NCBI RefSeq assembly: GCF_024169925.1
Contig: NZ_JALJXF010000001.1
Location: 2,734,001-2,798,000, forward strand
Origin: Methylorubrum extorquens
GTDB lineage: Bacteria; Pseudomonadota; Alphaproteobacteria; Rhizobiales; Beijerinckiaceae
Length of the DNA: 64,000 nucleotides
Direction of reading: 5' to 3'
In this document: in pieces, positions 36,254 through 47,251 of the stretch
Numbering within the stretch: the first letter of the stretch is position 1
How the letters are laid out: each line of letters opens with the position of its first letter
The notes under the pieces: model-generated
The model's database searches: none
The model's input: only the letters and a program-made list of their open reading frames with translations
What the model was told of the DNA's origin: nothing
Made by a program: the position numbers and the translations under genes

Positions 36254-38223
36254 CGGTCGGAGAGCGGTGCGACGCCCGTCGGCGCGGCGGTGCGCTCCAG
36301 CGGCACGCCGGCTTTCTGGAGGTAATCCACCACCGCGAGCGCCCGTGCCCGCGCAAGGTCGGCGCCGGCATCCGCCCGCTCGGCCTCGGTCTTCTCGGGC
36401 TTCGGCTCAGGTTTCGGTGCGGGCTTGGCCGCCTCCTTCGTCTCCGCCTTGCCCTTGATGGCCTTGCCGGATTTCGTGTCCGTCTTCGCCTCCGCCTTGG
36501 CGGGTTTGGGTGCCGTTTCCTTCGCGGCCTCCTCGGCGACCGGATCGGCCGGCGCGTCCGGCTTCGCCCCGGCCGGATCGAGATGGCCTACGACCTCGAT
36601 CCGTTCGGCGGGGCAGGCGCGTGCCAGCGCCGCCACCGCATCGAGCACCGGGTAGAATTCGGGCGCGAGCGCCGTGCTGCCCGGAGCAAAGCGCAGCGGA
36701 TGCCCGGCGGTGCGCTCGGCAAGGCGCTGTCCGCACGGGCCCATCTCAGTCGTCGCCGCGGGGGCCGCGTCCGAAGCAACGGACACCGTGGCGTTCCAGC
36801 CTGCCGGCATCGCCTTCGGCAGGGACTGAGCGAGGCGGGCGGCGCTCTCCGGATAGAGGCTGGTGCCGGTCAGGCGCAGGCTGGTGCCGGTGATCGTCAG
36901 TTCCCCGCTCGCCAGCGTCGAGAACGGATCGACCGCCGCCGCGAGCGCTGTGGCCAGACCGGCCGGGGCACCGTCGGCCAGGCGGGTACGGTCCTGGATC
37001 GATTCGCGGAAGAAGCGCGGATTGAGCCGGGCCAGCAGCGCCTCGCGCGTCGCCCGATCCGGCAGATGGCCGCTTACCGTGACGCTGTCGCTGCCGCGGC
37101 GGATCCGCAGGACGTAAGGGACAATGGGCTGAGCGGTGAGCGTCACCCGGCCCGCGGCGATGCCGGAGGGCCGGGCGTCGCGCATCAGCGTCTGCGCCTC
37201 GGTGACCGCTCCGGCATCGAGCGCATTGCCCTCGACCGAAACCGCCGCCCCCTCGAAGCTGACGCGTCCCTCGTGCAGCAGGCCCGAAAGCTGGAATACG
37301 AAGCGCATCAATGCCGGGCCGTCGATGCCCTGCGGCAGGCCTCGGGCGTCGCGCAGGCGATCATCGATGGCGGCCCCCTCCGCGGCGTCCGCGGCGGCGG
37401 CACGGATTTCCTCGCGGGCGCTTTCCGAGGCGACGTGGCCGTTCAGTTCGAGGCTGCCGTCCGGCCGGCGGGAGACGCCGAACCGGAAGTCTCCGATGAC
37501 CGGCGGCGTGATCTCGATCGTACCGAGAGTGTAGCCCTGCGGTGGGGTCGCCAGCGCCGTGCGCAGGGCGTCGTAGGCGGCCAGGCTCGCCGCTTCGCCG
37601 CGGATCGAGATCACGGTGTCGTTGAGCGTGGCGACGGCGCCGGTGGTGAGATCCTGAAGCCGCTCCACGGCAAAGGCCGCGGCGTCGGGGAAGTCGCGCG
37701 GGGCGCCCCGCGCCGCTCGGGCATGGTCGCTCAAGGTGGCGTCACGCGGCAGGGCCGGCTTCAGGCGCTGCGCCAGCTCGAAGGCGCCGACCTCGGCCGG
37801 TCGGCTGCCGGTGGCCTCGACGCGACCGGTGGCGGGGCGCTCCACCGACCAGACGAAGGGGGACACGTCCTCGATCACACCGGTCCGGTCGGTGAGGCGG
37901 CGAATGCCGTCGATGGCGGCCAGCCGACCGACGAACGCCTCGCGCTGGGAGGCTTCCGGTGCTTCGCCCGTCGCGGTCAGGTCGCGGCCCGTCACCGAGA
38001 CGCGCAGCCAGGGCTCGGGCTGTCCCTCGCCGGTCGCGGCGGCGATCGCCGCGGCCTCCCGCTCGAGGCGTTCCGTGACCCGCAGCATGCCGAAATAAGC
38101 CGCTGCGGCGATCAGGGCCAGAAGCGGAAGGCCGGCGATCCAGCCGGCCCGAATCAGTCGAGACCGGGGCGAGCGGCCGGGCGGCGGTATCGGCGAAGGC
38201 GGTATTTCCGAAAGCTTGGACAT
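36223..38223 (-). CDS. Large OmpA-like envelope protein with split OmpA domain
   Basis: 666 aa. A single N-terminal membrane anchor (about residues 28-47), then a long periplasmic region with repeated BON-like units (VTVSGHLPDRATREALL and similar). The OmpA-type peptidoglycan-binding domain begins near 513 (RFAPGSTALAPEFYPVL) and has RIEVVGHLD. It is interrupted by a Lys/Ala/Pro-rich insertion at about 552-617, then resumes with DLARARALAVVDYLQKAGV. Such insertions are not usual in OmpA_C domains. ATG 38223. The stop is coupled to the small membrane gene. Role probably linking inner membrane and peptidoglycan; inferred. Confidence 0.8.
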   Translation of the reverse strand: MSKLSEIPPSPIPPPGRSPRSRLIRAGWIAGLPLLALIAAAAYFGMLRVTERLEREAAAIAAATGEGQPEPWLRVSVTGRDLTATGEAPEASQREAFVGRLAAIDGIRRLTDRTGVIEDVSPFVWSVERPATGRVEATGSRPAEVGAFELAQRLKPALPRDATLSDHARAARGAPRDFPDAAAFAVERLQDLTTGAVATLNDTVISIRGEAASLAAYDALRTALATPPQGYTLGTIEITPPVIGDFRFGVSRRPDGSLELNGHVASESAREEIRAAAADAAEGAAIDDRLRDARGLPQGIDGPALMRFVFQLSGLLHEGRVSFEGAAVSVEGNALDAGAVTEAQTLMRDARPSGIAAGRVTLTAQPIVPYVLRIRRGSDSVTVSGHLPDRATREALLARLNPRFFRESIQDRTRLADGAPAGLATALAAAVDPFSTLASGELTITGTSLRLTGTSLYPESAARLAQSLPKAMPAGWNATVSVASDAAPAATTEMGPCGQRLAERTAGHPLRFAPGSTALAPEFYPVLDAVAALARACPAERIEVVGHLDPAGAKPDAPADPVAEEAAKETAPKPAKAEAKTDTKSGKAIKGKAETKEAAKPAPKPEPKPEKTEAERADAGADLARARALAVVDYLQKAGVPLERTAAPTGVAPLSDRQGIGLSLRS

Positions 38224-38356
38224 GGGCTCGACCTCCTCGGCGGCCGGCGATGGTGGCCAGAAGACAGGCCCATCGGGGCGCTTTGAAGGCCACGCCCGTC
38301 TCGCGCCGACGGGCGCTGATTCGTGCCTGCCCGCGTTTCGATCGGTTGTCGATCAA

Positions 38357-38383
38357 CAAAAAACCCCGGCCGCGAGGCCGGGG
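38357..38383 (-). terminator. Rho-independent terminator of porin gene
   Basis: CCCCGGCC (38364-38371) and GGCCGGGG (38376-38383) form an 8-bp stem; read on the minus strand it is followed by seven T residues, the first six directly after the stem. Confidence 0.9.
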
Positions 38384-38437
38384 TCTGGAAGGTGTCCGTC
38401 GTGTCCGGCCCCCGCGCGGGCGGGGTGCCGGTTCGGC

Positions 38438-40099
38438 TTAGAAGTCGCGCTGCACCCGGAAGCGGGCCTGGAACACGTCCTCGCTGCTGACCGTGCGGGT
38501 CGGGATGTTGTTCACGAAGCCACCCTTGTCGCTGTCGGAGACGCGACCGTTCTTGACGCCGGTTTTGATGTACTGGCCCTCGACGCCGATATCGAGATCC
38601 TTGACCGGCGACCAGATCAGGCTCGCGCCGGTGACGACCTGATAGGTGTCACGCAGGGCGGGGCTGAGGCTGTAGCCGACGGCGTTGGTGAGGTAGGAGG
38701 GCGGAGCCACAGTCGAGGCCGCGCCGACCACCGAGTTCGCCTGGCTGATGGCCTGACGGGCGCCCTGGGAGAACCAGATCTCGCCGTAGCTGGCGTAGAA
38801 GGCCGAACGCCACTCGGGTGACCAGTAGTGGAGGTAGGACGCCACCGCCGTGAAGCTGTTGGACAGTTCGATGCGGCCGGTCAGCGGGTTGACTACGGCG
38901 TCGGAGAGGTACTGGTTGAACGGGTTGCCCGCGTAGACCGAGGCGTTGCTCAGGTAGCCGGCGGTGAAGCGGTTGATGCCGGTGTAGAACGAGGCACCCT
39001 CGCCGTAGGCACCCTGGAGGTAGAGGCCATCGCCGGGAGCGATGAAGGGCAGGTTGAACTTCATGCCACCCTGGACGGCCCAGCCGTATTCGGTCTGCGC
39101 GCCGGCGTTGATGCCGCGTGCCGCCAGGGCCGCCGCGGTGTTGGTGGCCAGCACGCCGCCGGTGCCGGGGACGCCGACCGAGGACCCGGCGATGAAGCCG
39201 CCGGTGTTGATGTCCTTGACGGCGGCCGAGAACTGGGCCGAGCCCCAGGCGGCGTCGTAGCGCAGCGAGCCGACGAAGTCGGGCAGGCGCGAGCGCTGCA
39301 CGGCGTCGACGAAGGCCACGGCGGTGGCGTTGCCCGCGGCGTTGGTGCCGAGGATGATCGGCGTCGGCGCCGTGGTGAACACGTTGTTCAGACCGGCCTG
39401 GCCGGGGACGAGGCCCGTCGCGCCGGCCGCGTCGGAGTAGAGCGGGTTCTTGCGGTAGTTCGGGTCTTCCATCGACAGCGTCACGGACCAGCCCTCACCG
39501 AACTTCTGGGTGTAGGCGAGCAGGTTGGTGGACGGCAGATCGGAGCCCAGCGACGAGCCGATGATCTCGAAGTCGTGGGCGTAGAAGTCGAAGAACGAGG
39601 AGGCGCGACCGGCAGTAAGGCCGGCGAACTGCACGAACGCCTTGTCGACGTTGATGAAGTTCTGAACGCGGCCGAGCTGGTCCTGGCCGGTGCCGGAGAA
39701 GGCGTAGGCGCCGCGCAGGTTCGTGCCGGAGGAATACTTCGTGTTGCCGGTGCGGCTCGCGGCGTCGAGGCGCAGGAAGGCGCGCAGGGTGCCGTAGCCG
39801 GTCTGGGTGCGGGCATCGAAGTTGAAGCGGGCAAGGCCCGTGAAGCCCGAGATGTCGCCGCCGCCGGGGATGTCGCGGTTGTCGCTGCCGATATAGCCGT
39901 ACTCGGCGCGGGCGCGGCCGGAGACACGCAGGCAGGTATCGGTACCGGGAATATAGAAGAAGCCCGCGCCGTAGGCCGTGCAGACGCGGACGTACTCGAT
40001 TGGAACGGCCTTCTTCACCGGCAGGTCGGCGGCCTGAGCCCCACCCACGACGGCCAGCCCCGCTGCCGATCCAAGGAGAAGGCTCTTCACGAGCTTCAT
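38438..40099 (-). CDS. Outer membrane porin (Porin_2 type)
   Basis: 553 aa. Signal peptide 1-23 ending GGAQA, then ADLPVKKA. The mature N-terminus VRVCTAYGAGFFYIPGTDTCLRVSG is typical of alphaproteobacterial porins; the two cysteines probably pair. Alternating beta-strand patterns run to the C-terminal RFRVQRDF, whose final Phe is the BamA recognition residue. ATG 40099 begins the signal peptide; the frame is open further but not family-like. A strong terminator follows. The long leader (over 200 nt of non-coding sequence upstream) could carry post-transcriptional control. Confidence 0.93.
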   Translation of the reverse strand: MKLVKSLLLGSAAGLAVVGGAQAADLPVKKAVPIEYVRVCTAYGAGFFYIPGTDTCLRVSGRARAEYGYIGSDNRDIPGGGDISGFTGLARFNFDARTQTGYGTLRAFLRLDAASRTGNTKYSSGTNLRGAYAFSGTGQDQLGRVQNFINVDKAFVQFAGLTAGRASSFFDFYAHDFEIIGSSLGSDLPSTNLLAYTQKFGEGWSVTLSMEDPNYRKNPLYSDAAGATGLVPGQAGLNNVFTTAPTPIILGTNAAGNATAVAFVDAVQRSRLPDFVGSLRYDAAWGSAQFSAAVKDINTGGFIAGSSVGVPGTGGVLATNTAAALAARGINAGAQTEYGWAVQGGMKFNLPFIAPGDGLYLQGAYGEGASFYTGINRFTAGYLSNASVYAGNPFNQYLSDAVVNPLTGRIELSNSFTAVASYLHYWSPEWRSAFYASYGEIWFSQGARQAISQANSVVGAASTVAPPSYLTNAVGYSLSPALRDTYQVVTGASLIWSPVKDLDIGVEGQYIKTGVKNGRVSDSDKGGFVNNIPTRTVSSEDVFQARFRVQRDF

Positions 40100-40429
40100 G
40101 GTATACCCTCCAGAAGTTTCGAGACCCACGGGATCGGACTTCTGTTTTGGCCGGGCGCCCACGATGTCCGTGGTCGTTCTGGCCCGTCCTTGTTTCCCTT
40201 GGAGCCTGGCCCTTCCCAACCGGGTTGTCGGCCAAGCCGCAGCGGGGTTGTCCCGTCCGCAGCGGCACCATGAGCGAGCGTGGCCGTACGGGCAACAGAG
40301 ATGACTGTCTTGGAGCTGACACAGAGTAGCTTCCCTGCACTCTGTTGCAGCCTCGCAACTTAATCCCGGCTCAAACGCAAAAGTTTTCCACGGATCCGGG
40401 TGCGACGAGCCGGATCATTTCGGGCTCGA
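40100..40429. other. Porin leader and ABC-F downstream region
   Basis: 330 bp between the porin start and the ABC-F stop, both on the minus strand. It contains two similar GGGTTGTC/GGGTTGTC pieces near 40217-40258 and the porin promoter somewhere near 40330-40380. No gene or named RNA was recognised. Confidence 0.5.
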
Positions 40430-42253
40430 TCAGCCGTTCTGGGCCTCGCGCTGCATCTCCAGGGTCAGCCAGCGCTCTTCGGCGGCGGCGAGTTCGGCTT
40501 CCGCCGCGCCCAGCATCGCGGTCGCCTTCTGGAAGCGGCCGGGATCGCGGCCATACAGGCCGGAATCGGACAGGACCTCGCGCAGTTTGGCGATCCCCGT
40601 CTCCAACTCGGCCATGCGCACCGGCAAGGTCTTCAGCTCGTGCTGCTCCTTGAAGTTGAGCTTGGTCCGGGCCGGAGCCGCTTCGGCACGTGTCGCCTTC
40701 TCCCGCGGCTCCGCCCGCTCGCGGGCGGGCTTCTCCCGCCCGTCGCTGCGTGCCTCGACGCCGCGCCCGCGCTGGGAAAGCATGTCGGAATAGCCGCCGG
40801 CATACTCGACCCAGCGCCCCTCCCCCTCGCTGACCAGCACGGTGCCGGCCACCCGGTCGAGGAAGTCGCGGTCGTGGCTCACTAGAATTAAAGTGCCCGC
40901 ATAGTCGCCGAGCATCTCTTGGAGCAGGTCGAGGGTTTCGAGGTCGAGGTCGTTGGTGGGCTCGTCGAGCACGAGGAGGTTCGAGGGCTGAGCGAGCGCC
41001 CGGGCGATCAACAGCCGGTTGCGCTCGCCGCCCGAGAGCACGCTCACGGGCGTGCGCGCCTGTTCGGGCGCGAACAGGAAGTCCTTGAGGTAGCCGATGA
41101 CGTGGCGGCTGCGCCCGCCCACCGTGACGCTGTCGCCGCTGCCACCGGTCAGCACCTCCGTGACGGTCGCGCTCCCCTCCAGCACTGCACGGGCCTGATC
41201 GAGATGGACCATGTTCAGACTGGTGCCGAGGCGCATCTCGCCCGAGTCGGGCGCGAGCGCGCCGGTCAGCAGGTTGATCAGCGTGGTCTTGCCCGCCCCG
41301 TTCGGACCGACGATGCCGAGTCGGTCGCCGCGCAGCACGCGCAGGGACAGGTCGTGGACGATCCGGCGCTCGCCGTAGGATTTCGAGACGTGCCGGGCTT
41401 CCGCGATCAGCGTGCCGGACGCCTCGCCCTCGCTGGCCGTCAGCACCGCCTGCCCGACCGGGCGGCGGTGGTCGCGGCTCTGCTTGCGCAGGCTCTGCAG
41501 GTCGGAGAGGCGGCGCACGTTGCGCTTGCGCCGGGCGGTGACGCCGTAGCGCAGCCAGTGCTCCTCGTCGGCGATCTTGCGGTCGAGCTTGTGTTTGTCG
41601 CGCTCCTCCTCCTCGAAGAAGGCGTCGCGCCACGCCTCGAAGCTCGAGAAACCCTGCTCGATCCGGCGTGTCACGCCGCGGTCGAGCCAGACGGTGGATC
41701 GCGACAGGCCCGAAAGAAAGCGGCGGTCGTGGCTGATGAGGACGAGGGCCGAGCGCGTGCGCTTCAGCTCGGATTCCAGCCACTCGATGGCGGGAAGGTC
41801 GAGATGGTTGGTCGGCTCGTCCAGCAGCAGGATATCGGGCTCGGGCGCGAGCGCCTGGGCAAGCGCGGCTCGGCGCGCTTCGCCGCCCGACAGGCGCTGG
41901 GGGTTCTCCGTGCCGTCGAGACCCAGACTCTCCAGGAGATAGCGGGCGCGGTGCGCGTCGTCGCCCGGTGCGAGGCCGGCTTCCGCGAAGGCCAGCGTCG
42001 TCTCGAAGCCGGAGAAGTCCGGCTCCTGCGCGAGGTAGCGGATGGTGGTGCCGGGCTGCACGAACCGCACGGCCCGGTCCGGCTCGACCAAGCCGGCGGC
42101 GATGCGCATCAGGGTCGATTTGCCCGAGCCGTTGCGGCCGACGAGGCAGGCGCGCTCGCCGGGCGCGATCGTCAACTCGGCGCGCTCGATCAGCGGGGTT
42201 CCGCCGAAGGTGAGCGCGACGTCTTGGAGGGTGAGAAGCGGGGGAGCGGCCAT
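40430..42253 (-). CDS. ABC-F ATPase (Uup-like)
   Basis: 607 aa, two ATP-binding cassettes and no membrane segments. First Walker A GRNGSGKST with signature RLSGGEARRAALA and DEPTNHLDL; second Walker A GPNGAGKTT with VLSGGERNRLLIA and DEPTNDLDLETL. A linker between them and a Lys/Arg/Glu-rich C-terminal coiled-coil tail (from about 520) are features of the Uup subfamily. It probably acts on ribosomes or branched DNA by family analogy. ATG 42253. Confidence 0.92.
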   Translation of the reverse strand: MAAPPLLTLQDVALTFGGTPLIERAELTIAPGERACLVGRNGSGKSTLMRIAAGLVEPDRAVRFVQPGTTIRYLAQEPDFSGFETTLAFAEAGLAPGDDAHRARYLLESLGLDGTENPQRLSGGEARRAALAQALAPEPDILLLDEPTNHLDLPAIEWLESELKRTRSALVLISHDRRFLSGLSRSTVWLDRGVTRRIEQGFSSFEAWRDAFFEEEERDKHKLDRKIADEEHWLRYGVTARRKRNVRRLSDLQSLRKQSRDHRRPVGQAVLTASEGEASGTLIAEARHVSKSYGERRIVHDLSLRVLRGDRLGIVGPNGAGKTTLINLLTGALAPDSGEMRLGTSLNMVHLDQARAVLEGSATVTEVLTGGSGDSVTVGGRSRHVIGYLKDFLFAPEQARTPVSVLSGGERNRLLIARALAQPSNLLVLDEPTNDLDLETLDLLQEMLGDYAGTLILVSHDRDFLDRVAGTVLVSEGEGRWVEYAGGYSDMLSQRGRGVEARSDGREKPARERAEPREKATRAEAAPARTKLNFKEQHELKTLPVRMAELETGIAKLREVLSDSGLYGRDPGRFQKATAMLGAAEAELAAAEERWLTLEMQREAQNG

Positions 42254-42408
42254 GCCGGGCTTATGGCAGCAGCCGCAGCCCGGAACAACGCAAGTGGACC
42301 GCGCCTTCTGGACGATCGCCGGAAAGCGACGGCCCCGGTTGTCGGCGCCGCCTCCGCGTATTCAGGCTTCCGCGATGCGCGGAGCCGTCGCTGCTTCGGC
42401 TGACGCGC

Positions 42409-42630
42409 TCAGGCGGTCGGGTTGGCAGGGCCGGTCGGCGTCGAATCCGGCAGGCCGGGGCTCTCGACGGGAATCTCGGCCGGTGTGGTGCCGGGTGCCT
42501 CGACGGGCGTTCCGCCGGGGATTTCCGGGCCGGGACCAGGCTCGGGGATCTGGGGGGAGTCGGGCGTCGCCGGTCCAGGCGTCTCGGGGCCGGGCACGGG
42601 GGTCTCCGGGATCGATCCGGGATTGGCCAT
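42409..42630 (-). CDS. Small Pro/Gly-rich protein
   Basis: 73 aa starting MANPGSIPETPVPGPETP, nearly all Pro, Gly, Glu, Thr and Ala, with a repeated PxxPxP periodicity; no signal peptide. Similar Pro-rich small proteins are common in Rhizobiales and lack assigned roles. A GP-rich frame is also open on the plus strand, an effect of composition. The call rests on the M-A-N start and the resemblance to such proteins; an earlier ATG at 42660 is possible. Confidence 0.45.
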   Translation of the reverse strand: MANPGSIPETPVPGPETPGPATPDSPQIPEPGPGPEIPGGTPVEAPGTTPAEIPVESPGLPDSTPTGPANPTA

Positions 42631-42737
42631 AGGTGTCGAAGCCTCGCTGGCGGCGGGCACCGTGCCGCCGTGTCACGCCAACGAGGCGTCGCGGAGCCGG
42701 TTCCCGCCGCCCGGTCCCCGCACTGTCCCGGCCCGGG

Positions 42738-43055
42738 CTATTTCTTGGTCAGGAGGAGCTTGTTGCCCTCCTTGCCGACGATCTTCTGGATCTTCTGGGC
42801 GAACATCGCGAGCAGCAGCGGCATGCGCACCTCGACGCGCACCACGTCCTGGCCGACATCGATCTGGCCGTCCACGGTCTGGGTCATGGCCGTGACCGAG
42901 TAGTCGAGCCGGTCACCGGTCCAGGCCAGGGTGTTGATGGCGATGCCGCTCTTGCCGAGCGCCTCGCGCACGCGAACGGTGCCCTCGTCGATGCGCCGCC
43001 GGGCCTCGTCGCGGCCGAGTTCATGCGGAATCTCGACCACCATCGGCTTCGCCAT
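42738..43055 (-). CDS. Polyhydroxyalkanoic acid system family protein
   Basis: 105 aa. Matches the PHA granule/system family: VEIPHELGRDEARRRIDEG at the N-terminus and a beta-rich domain with WTGDRLDYSVTAM and DVVRVEVRMPLLLAMFA. Associated with PHA metabolism in other species, where the biochemical role is unclear. ATG 43055. Monocistronic by spacing (about 130 nt to rlpA). Confidence 0.85.
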   Translation of the reverse strand: MAKPMVVEIPHELGRDEARRRIDEGTVRVREALGKSGIAINTLAWTGDRLDYSVTAMTQTVDGQIDVGQDVVRVEVRMPLLLAMFAQKIQKIVGKEGNKLLLTKK

Positions 43056-43182
43056 CTCGTCTCCTCATCCCTCTGCAGCCCGGATCGAAAAGCGTTCCGG
43101 GCCTGCGTGTCATCGGTTGAGACGAAGATGGGAAGGGGGCGGTTCCCCGGCAACGCCGGATGGAACGGATGCGGTGCTCGCT

Positions 43183-43530
43183 TCAGCGCACCACGTTGAG
43201 CGAGACGTAGCTGACGCCCGACATGCCGATGGCGCGGGCCGAGCCGCGGGCCAGATCGATCACCCGGCCGCCGACGAATGGGCCGCGATCGTTGATGCGC
43301 ACCACGACCGAGCGGCCGTTGGACTTGTTCGTGACGCGAACACGGGTGCCGAAGGGCAGGCTACGATGGGCGGCGGTGTAACCGTTGGGATTGAACCGCT
43401 CGCCATTGGCCGTCTTCTTGCCGCTTCCGTACCAGGAAGCCCGGCCACCCTGGGCCTGGGCGGGCAGCGCCGTGAGGGCGCCGATGACGGTGGCGAGGCA
43501 GACGGCAGCGGTCCGGTTGGAAACCTTCAT
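43183..43530 (-). CDS. rlpA: RlpA-family septal ring lytic transglycosylase-like protein
   Basis: 115 aa. Signal peptide about 1-26, then the double-psi beta-barrel: [37 protein letters not shown] and [10 protein letters not shown] with the catalytic-type Asp. It lacks the SPOR domain of longer RlpA proteins. Start: ATG 43530 ([10 protein letters not shown]); an ATG at 43542 is also in frame, with AAGGGA immediately before it, so either may be used. Confidence 0.88.
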   Translation of the reverse strand: MKVSNRTAAVCLATVIGALTALPAQAQGGRASWYGSGKKTANGERFNPNGYTAAHRSLPFGTRVRVTNKSNGRSVVVRINDRGPFVGGRVIDLARGSARAIGMSGVSYVSLNVVR

Positions 43531-45156
<1,626 letters not shown>

Positions 45157-45195
45157 CGATCGTCGAGTTTTCGAAGGGACACGTCCTTTCGCGGG

Positions 45196-45214
45196 TGCAG
45201 GGCGGAGCCCTGCA
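45196..45214. terminator. Hairpin touching the mutY stop codon
   Basis: TGCAGGGC (45196-45203) and GCCCTGCA (45207-45214) with a 3-nt loop, directly after the mutY stop on the minus strand and downstream of ccrM. No T-run. Confidence 0.45.
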
Positions 45215-46429
45215 TCATCGCGTCCGAACGGGTTTGGGCGCTTTCTTGACGATCCGCGCCAGATCCGAGGGCCGCGACGAGGCGGGTTTCGGGATCGGCC
45301 CGCGCCGCGGCGGCGGCTCGGGTTCCGGGATCGTGGCCAGATCGGGTTCGCGGACCGGCGCCGGCTTCGGCGCGGCCACGGGAACCGGGCCGGTGAACGC
45401 GTGGACGAGCACCTTCTTCATCGCACCGGGCAGCGGCTCGGTTTCGAGCGCGTCGCGGGGGGTGAAGCGCATTCCCTCCGGCGGCTTCGTGTCCGCCGCG
45501 ACGCGGGCGAGAAAAACTGTGAGTTCGAGCGGGAAATGGGTGAAGCCGTGCTTCACCACGCCGGGCAGGCGCTTCCAGCGGGCATCGAGCGGCGCGTCGA
45601 GCAGGCCCTTGGCGGGATCGTAATCGGGCAGCCAATCGCTGGTCGGCGGTTCGGCCATGGCGCCGAGCAGGCCCTCCGGCGGCCGGGTGCGCAGCAGGAC
45701 CGCCTCGTCGCCGGCCCGCAGCGCGACGAAGGCCGCGCCCTTGCGCAAGATCCCCTTCTCCTTCTTCACTTTGCGCGGAAACGTCTCCTGCAAACCCTCG
45801 GCGCGGGCGCGGCAGGGCCGCATCCAGGGGCACAGGGCACAGGCCGGGCGCTTCGGAGTGCACAGCGTCGCGCCGAGATCCATCAGCGCCTGCGCGAAAT
45901 CGCCCGGCCGCCGGTCCGGCACCAGGGCCTGCGTGAATAGGCGGATCTGCGCGCGGGCGGCGGGGAGCGGCGTCTCGATGGCGTGCAGCCGGCTCATCAC
46001 CCGCTCGACATTCCCATCGACCGCCGCCGCCGGGCGGTCGAAGGCGATGGCGGCGATGGCGCCGGCCGTGTAGGCGCCGATGCCGGGCAGCTTGCGCAGG
46101 CCGTCCTCGGTGTCGGGAAACCCGCCCGCGGCCGTCACCGCCTTGGCGCAGGCATGCAGGTTGCGGGCGCGGGAATAGTAGCCGAGCCCGGCCCAGGCCG
46201 ACATCACCGCCTCTTCCGGCGCGGCCGCGAGCGCCGATACGCTCGGAAATAGCGTCAGGAATTTTTCGAAGTACGGTTTGACCGCCGTCACCGTGGTCTG
46301 TTGCAGCATCACCTCGGAGAGCCAGACCCGATAGGGATGCGCCTCTTCGCCCGGCAGCGCCCGCCAGGGCAGTGCCCGGCGGTGGCGATCGTACCAAGCG
46401 AGGAGGTCGGCGGCCGAGGCGGCGGGCAT
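45215..46429 (-). CDS. mutY: A/G-specific adenine DNA glycosylase
   Basis: Removes adenine opposite 8-oxoguanine; 404 aa. Catalytic E39 in SEVMLQQTT, HhH motif LPGIGAYTAGA and D138 in VDGNVERV. The [4Fe-4S] loop is C190-x6-C197-x2-C200-x5-C206. A C-terminal NUDIX-like domain follows, then a Pro/Lys-rich tail of about 55 residues that is longer than usual. ATG 46429 (MPAASAADLL). Divergent from the DUF721 gene, as in other Rhizobiales. Confidence 0.95.
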   Translation of the reverse strand: MPAASAADLLAWYDRHRRALPWRALPGEEAHPYRVWLSEVMLQQTTVTAVKPYFEKFLTLFPSVSALAAAPEEAVMSAWAGLGYYSRARNLHACAKAVTAAGGFPDTEDGLRKLPGIGAYTAGAIAAIAFDRPAAAVDGNVERVMSRLHAIETPLPAARAQIRLFTQALVPDRRPGDFAQALMDLGATLCTPKRPACALCPWMRPCRARAEGLQETFPRKVKKEKGILRKGAAFVALRAGDEAVLLRTRPPEGLLGAMAEPPTSDWLPDYDPAKGLLDAPLDARWKRLPGVVKHGFTHFPLELTVFLARVAADTKPPEGMRFTPRDALETEPLPGAMKKVLVHAFTGPVPVAAPKPAPVREPDLATIPEPEPPPRRGPIPKPASSRPSDLARIVKKAPKPVRTR

Positions 46430-46600
46430 GAAGCGTCCATAGCGGGAGCGCGGCCGCGAAAACAGCGCCTTGCCGAAATGTGACGCGGCTGTGCCGTCGC
46501 TCCCCCCACATGCCGCTCCCGACTCCCGTGCGGACCGCAATTCGGGTAGGTTCGCGACAGGGACGCGCCTGCCGCACGACCCTGGTGTTCCGGAGTGCCG

Positions 46601-47077
46601 ATGGCGCGCGTCAAACCGCTGAGCGAACTGATCGAGGGCTGCATCGGTCCGGCGTTTGCCGCGCAGGGCTTCGCCTCGTCCGACATCCTCGCCGCGTGGC
46701 CGGACATCGTGGGCGCGCGGCTCTCCGAGGCCTGCCAGCCGGTCAAGCTCGAATGGCCGCGCCGCGCCCGCCGCGATGCGGAGGGGCGGCCGGAGCCCGG
46801 CACGCTGGTGGTGCGGGTGGAGGGCGCCTTCGCCCTCGAACTCCAGCATCTCGCGCCGATCGTGATCCAGCGCGTCAACGCGCATTACGGCTGGGCCTGC
46901 ATCGGCAAGATCGTCATGCGCCAGGACCGCGTGCATCGGGCGACACGCCGCGCCCCGCAAAAGGCTCTCGACCCGGCGCGGCGCGGCGAGGTGGCGCTGG
47001 CGGTGGCGAGAATCGAGGAGGAGCGCCTGCGCGACGCCCTCGACCGGCTCGGCATCGCCGTGGTGGCGCGGCGATAG
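46601..47077 (+). CDS. DUF721 (DciA-like) protein
   Basis: 158 aa. N-terminal DUF721 region LSELIEGCIGPAFAAQGFASSDILAAWPDIVG and the basic middle part fit the DciA superfamily, some members of which load the replicative helicase DnaB. C-terminal half is Arg-rich. ATG 46601 is preferred over GTG 46595. It lies between divergent mutY and a DsbA-like gene, a common arrangement; the smc gene that often follows is absent here. Confidence 0.85.
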   Translation: MARVKPLSELIEGCIGPAFAAQGFASSDILAAWPDIVGARLSEACQPVKLEWPRRARRDAEGRPEPGTLVVRVEGAFALELQHLAPIVIQRVNAHYGWACIGKIVMRQDRVHRATRRAPQKALDPARRGEVALAVARIEEERLRDALDRLGIAVVARR

Positions 47078-47251
47078 CGGCGCGGATCACGCAAAGCGCA
47101 AATCGAAGAACGTGCGGGCGGCGGCGCAGCGTGATAAGCGGCTCGTGAAAGGCCGTGCGGCGACGCGTCCCCCGGCCGGACGGAGCCATTCCGTCCTATC
47201 CTCGCGCGGTATCGGGCCGGTTGCGGCCCGCGAACGGAGCCCGCCCCTGCC

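Noticed and set aside
42422..42895. Gly/Pro/Ser-rich plus-strand frame opposite the Pro-rich peptide
   Set aside because: Mirror effect of the low-complexity minus-strand gene and runs into the PHA-system gene in antisense.
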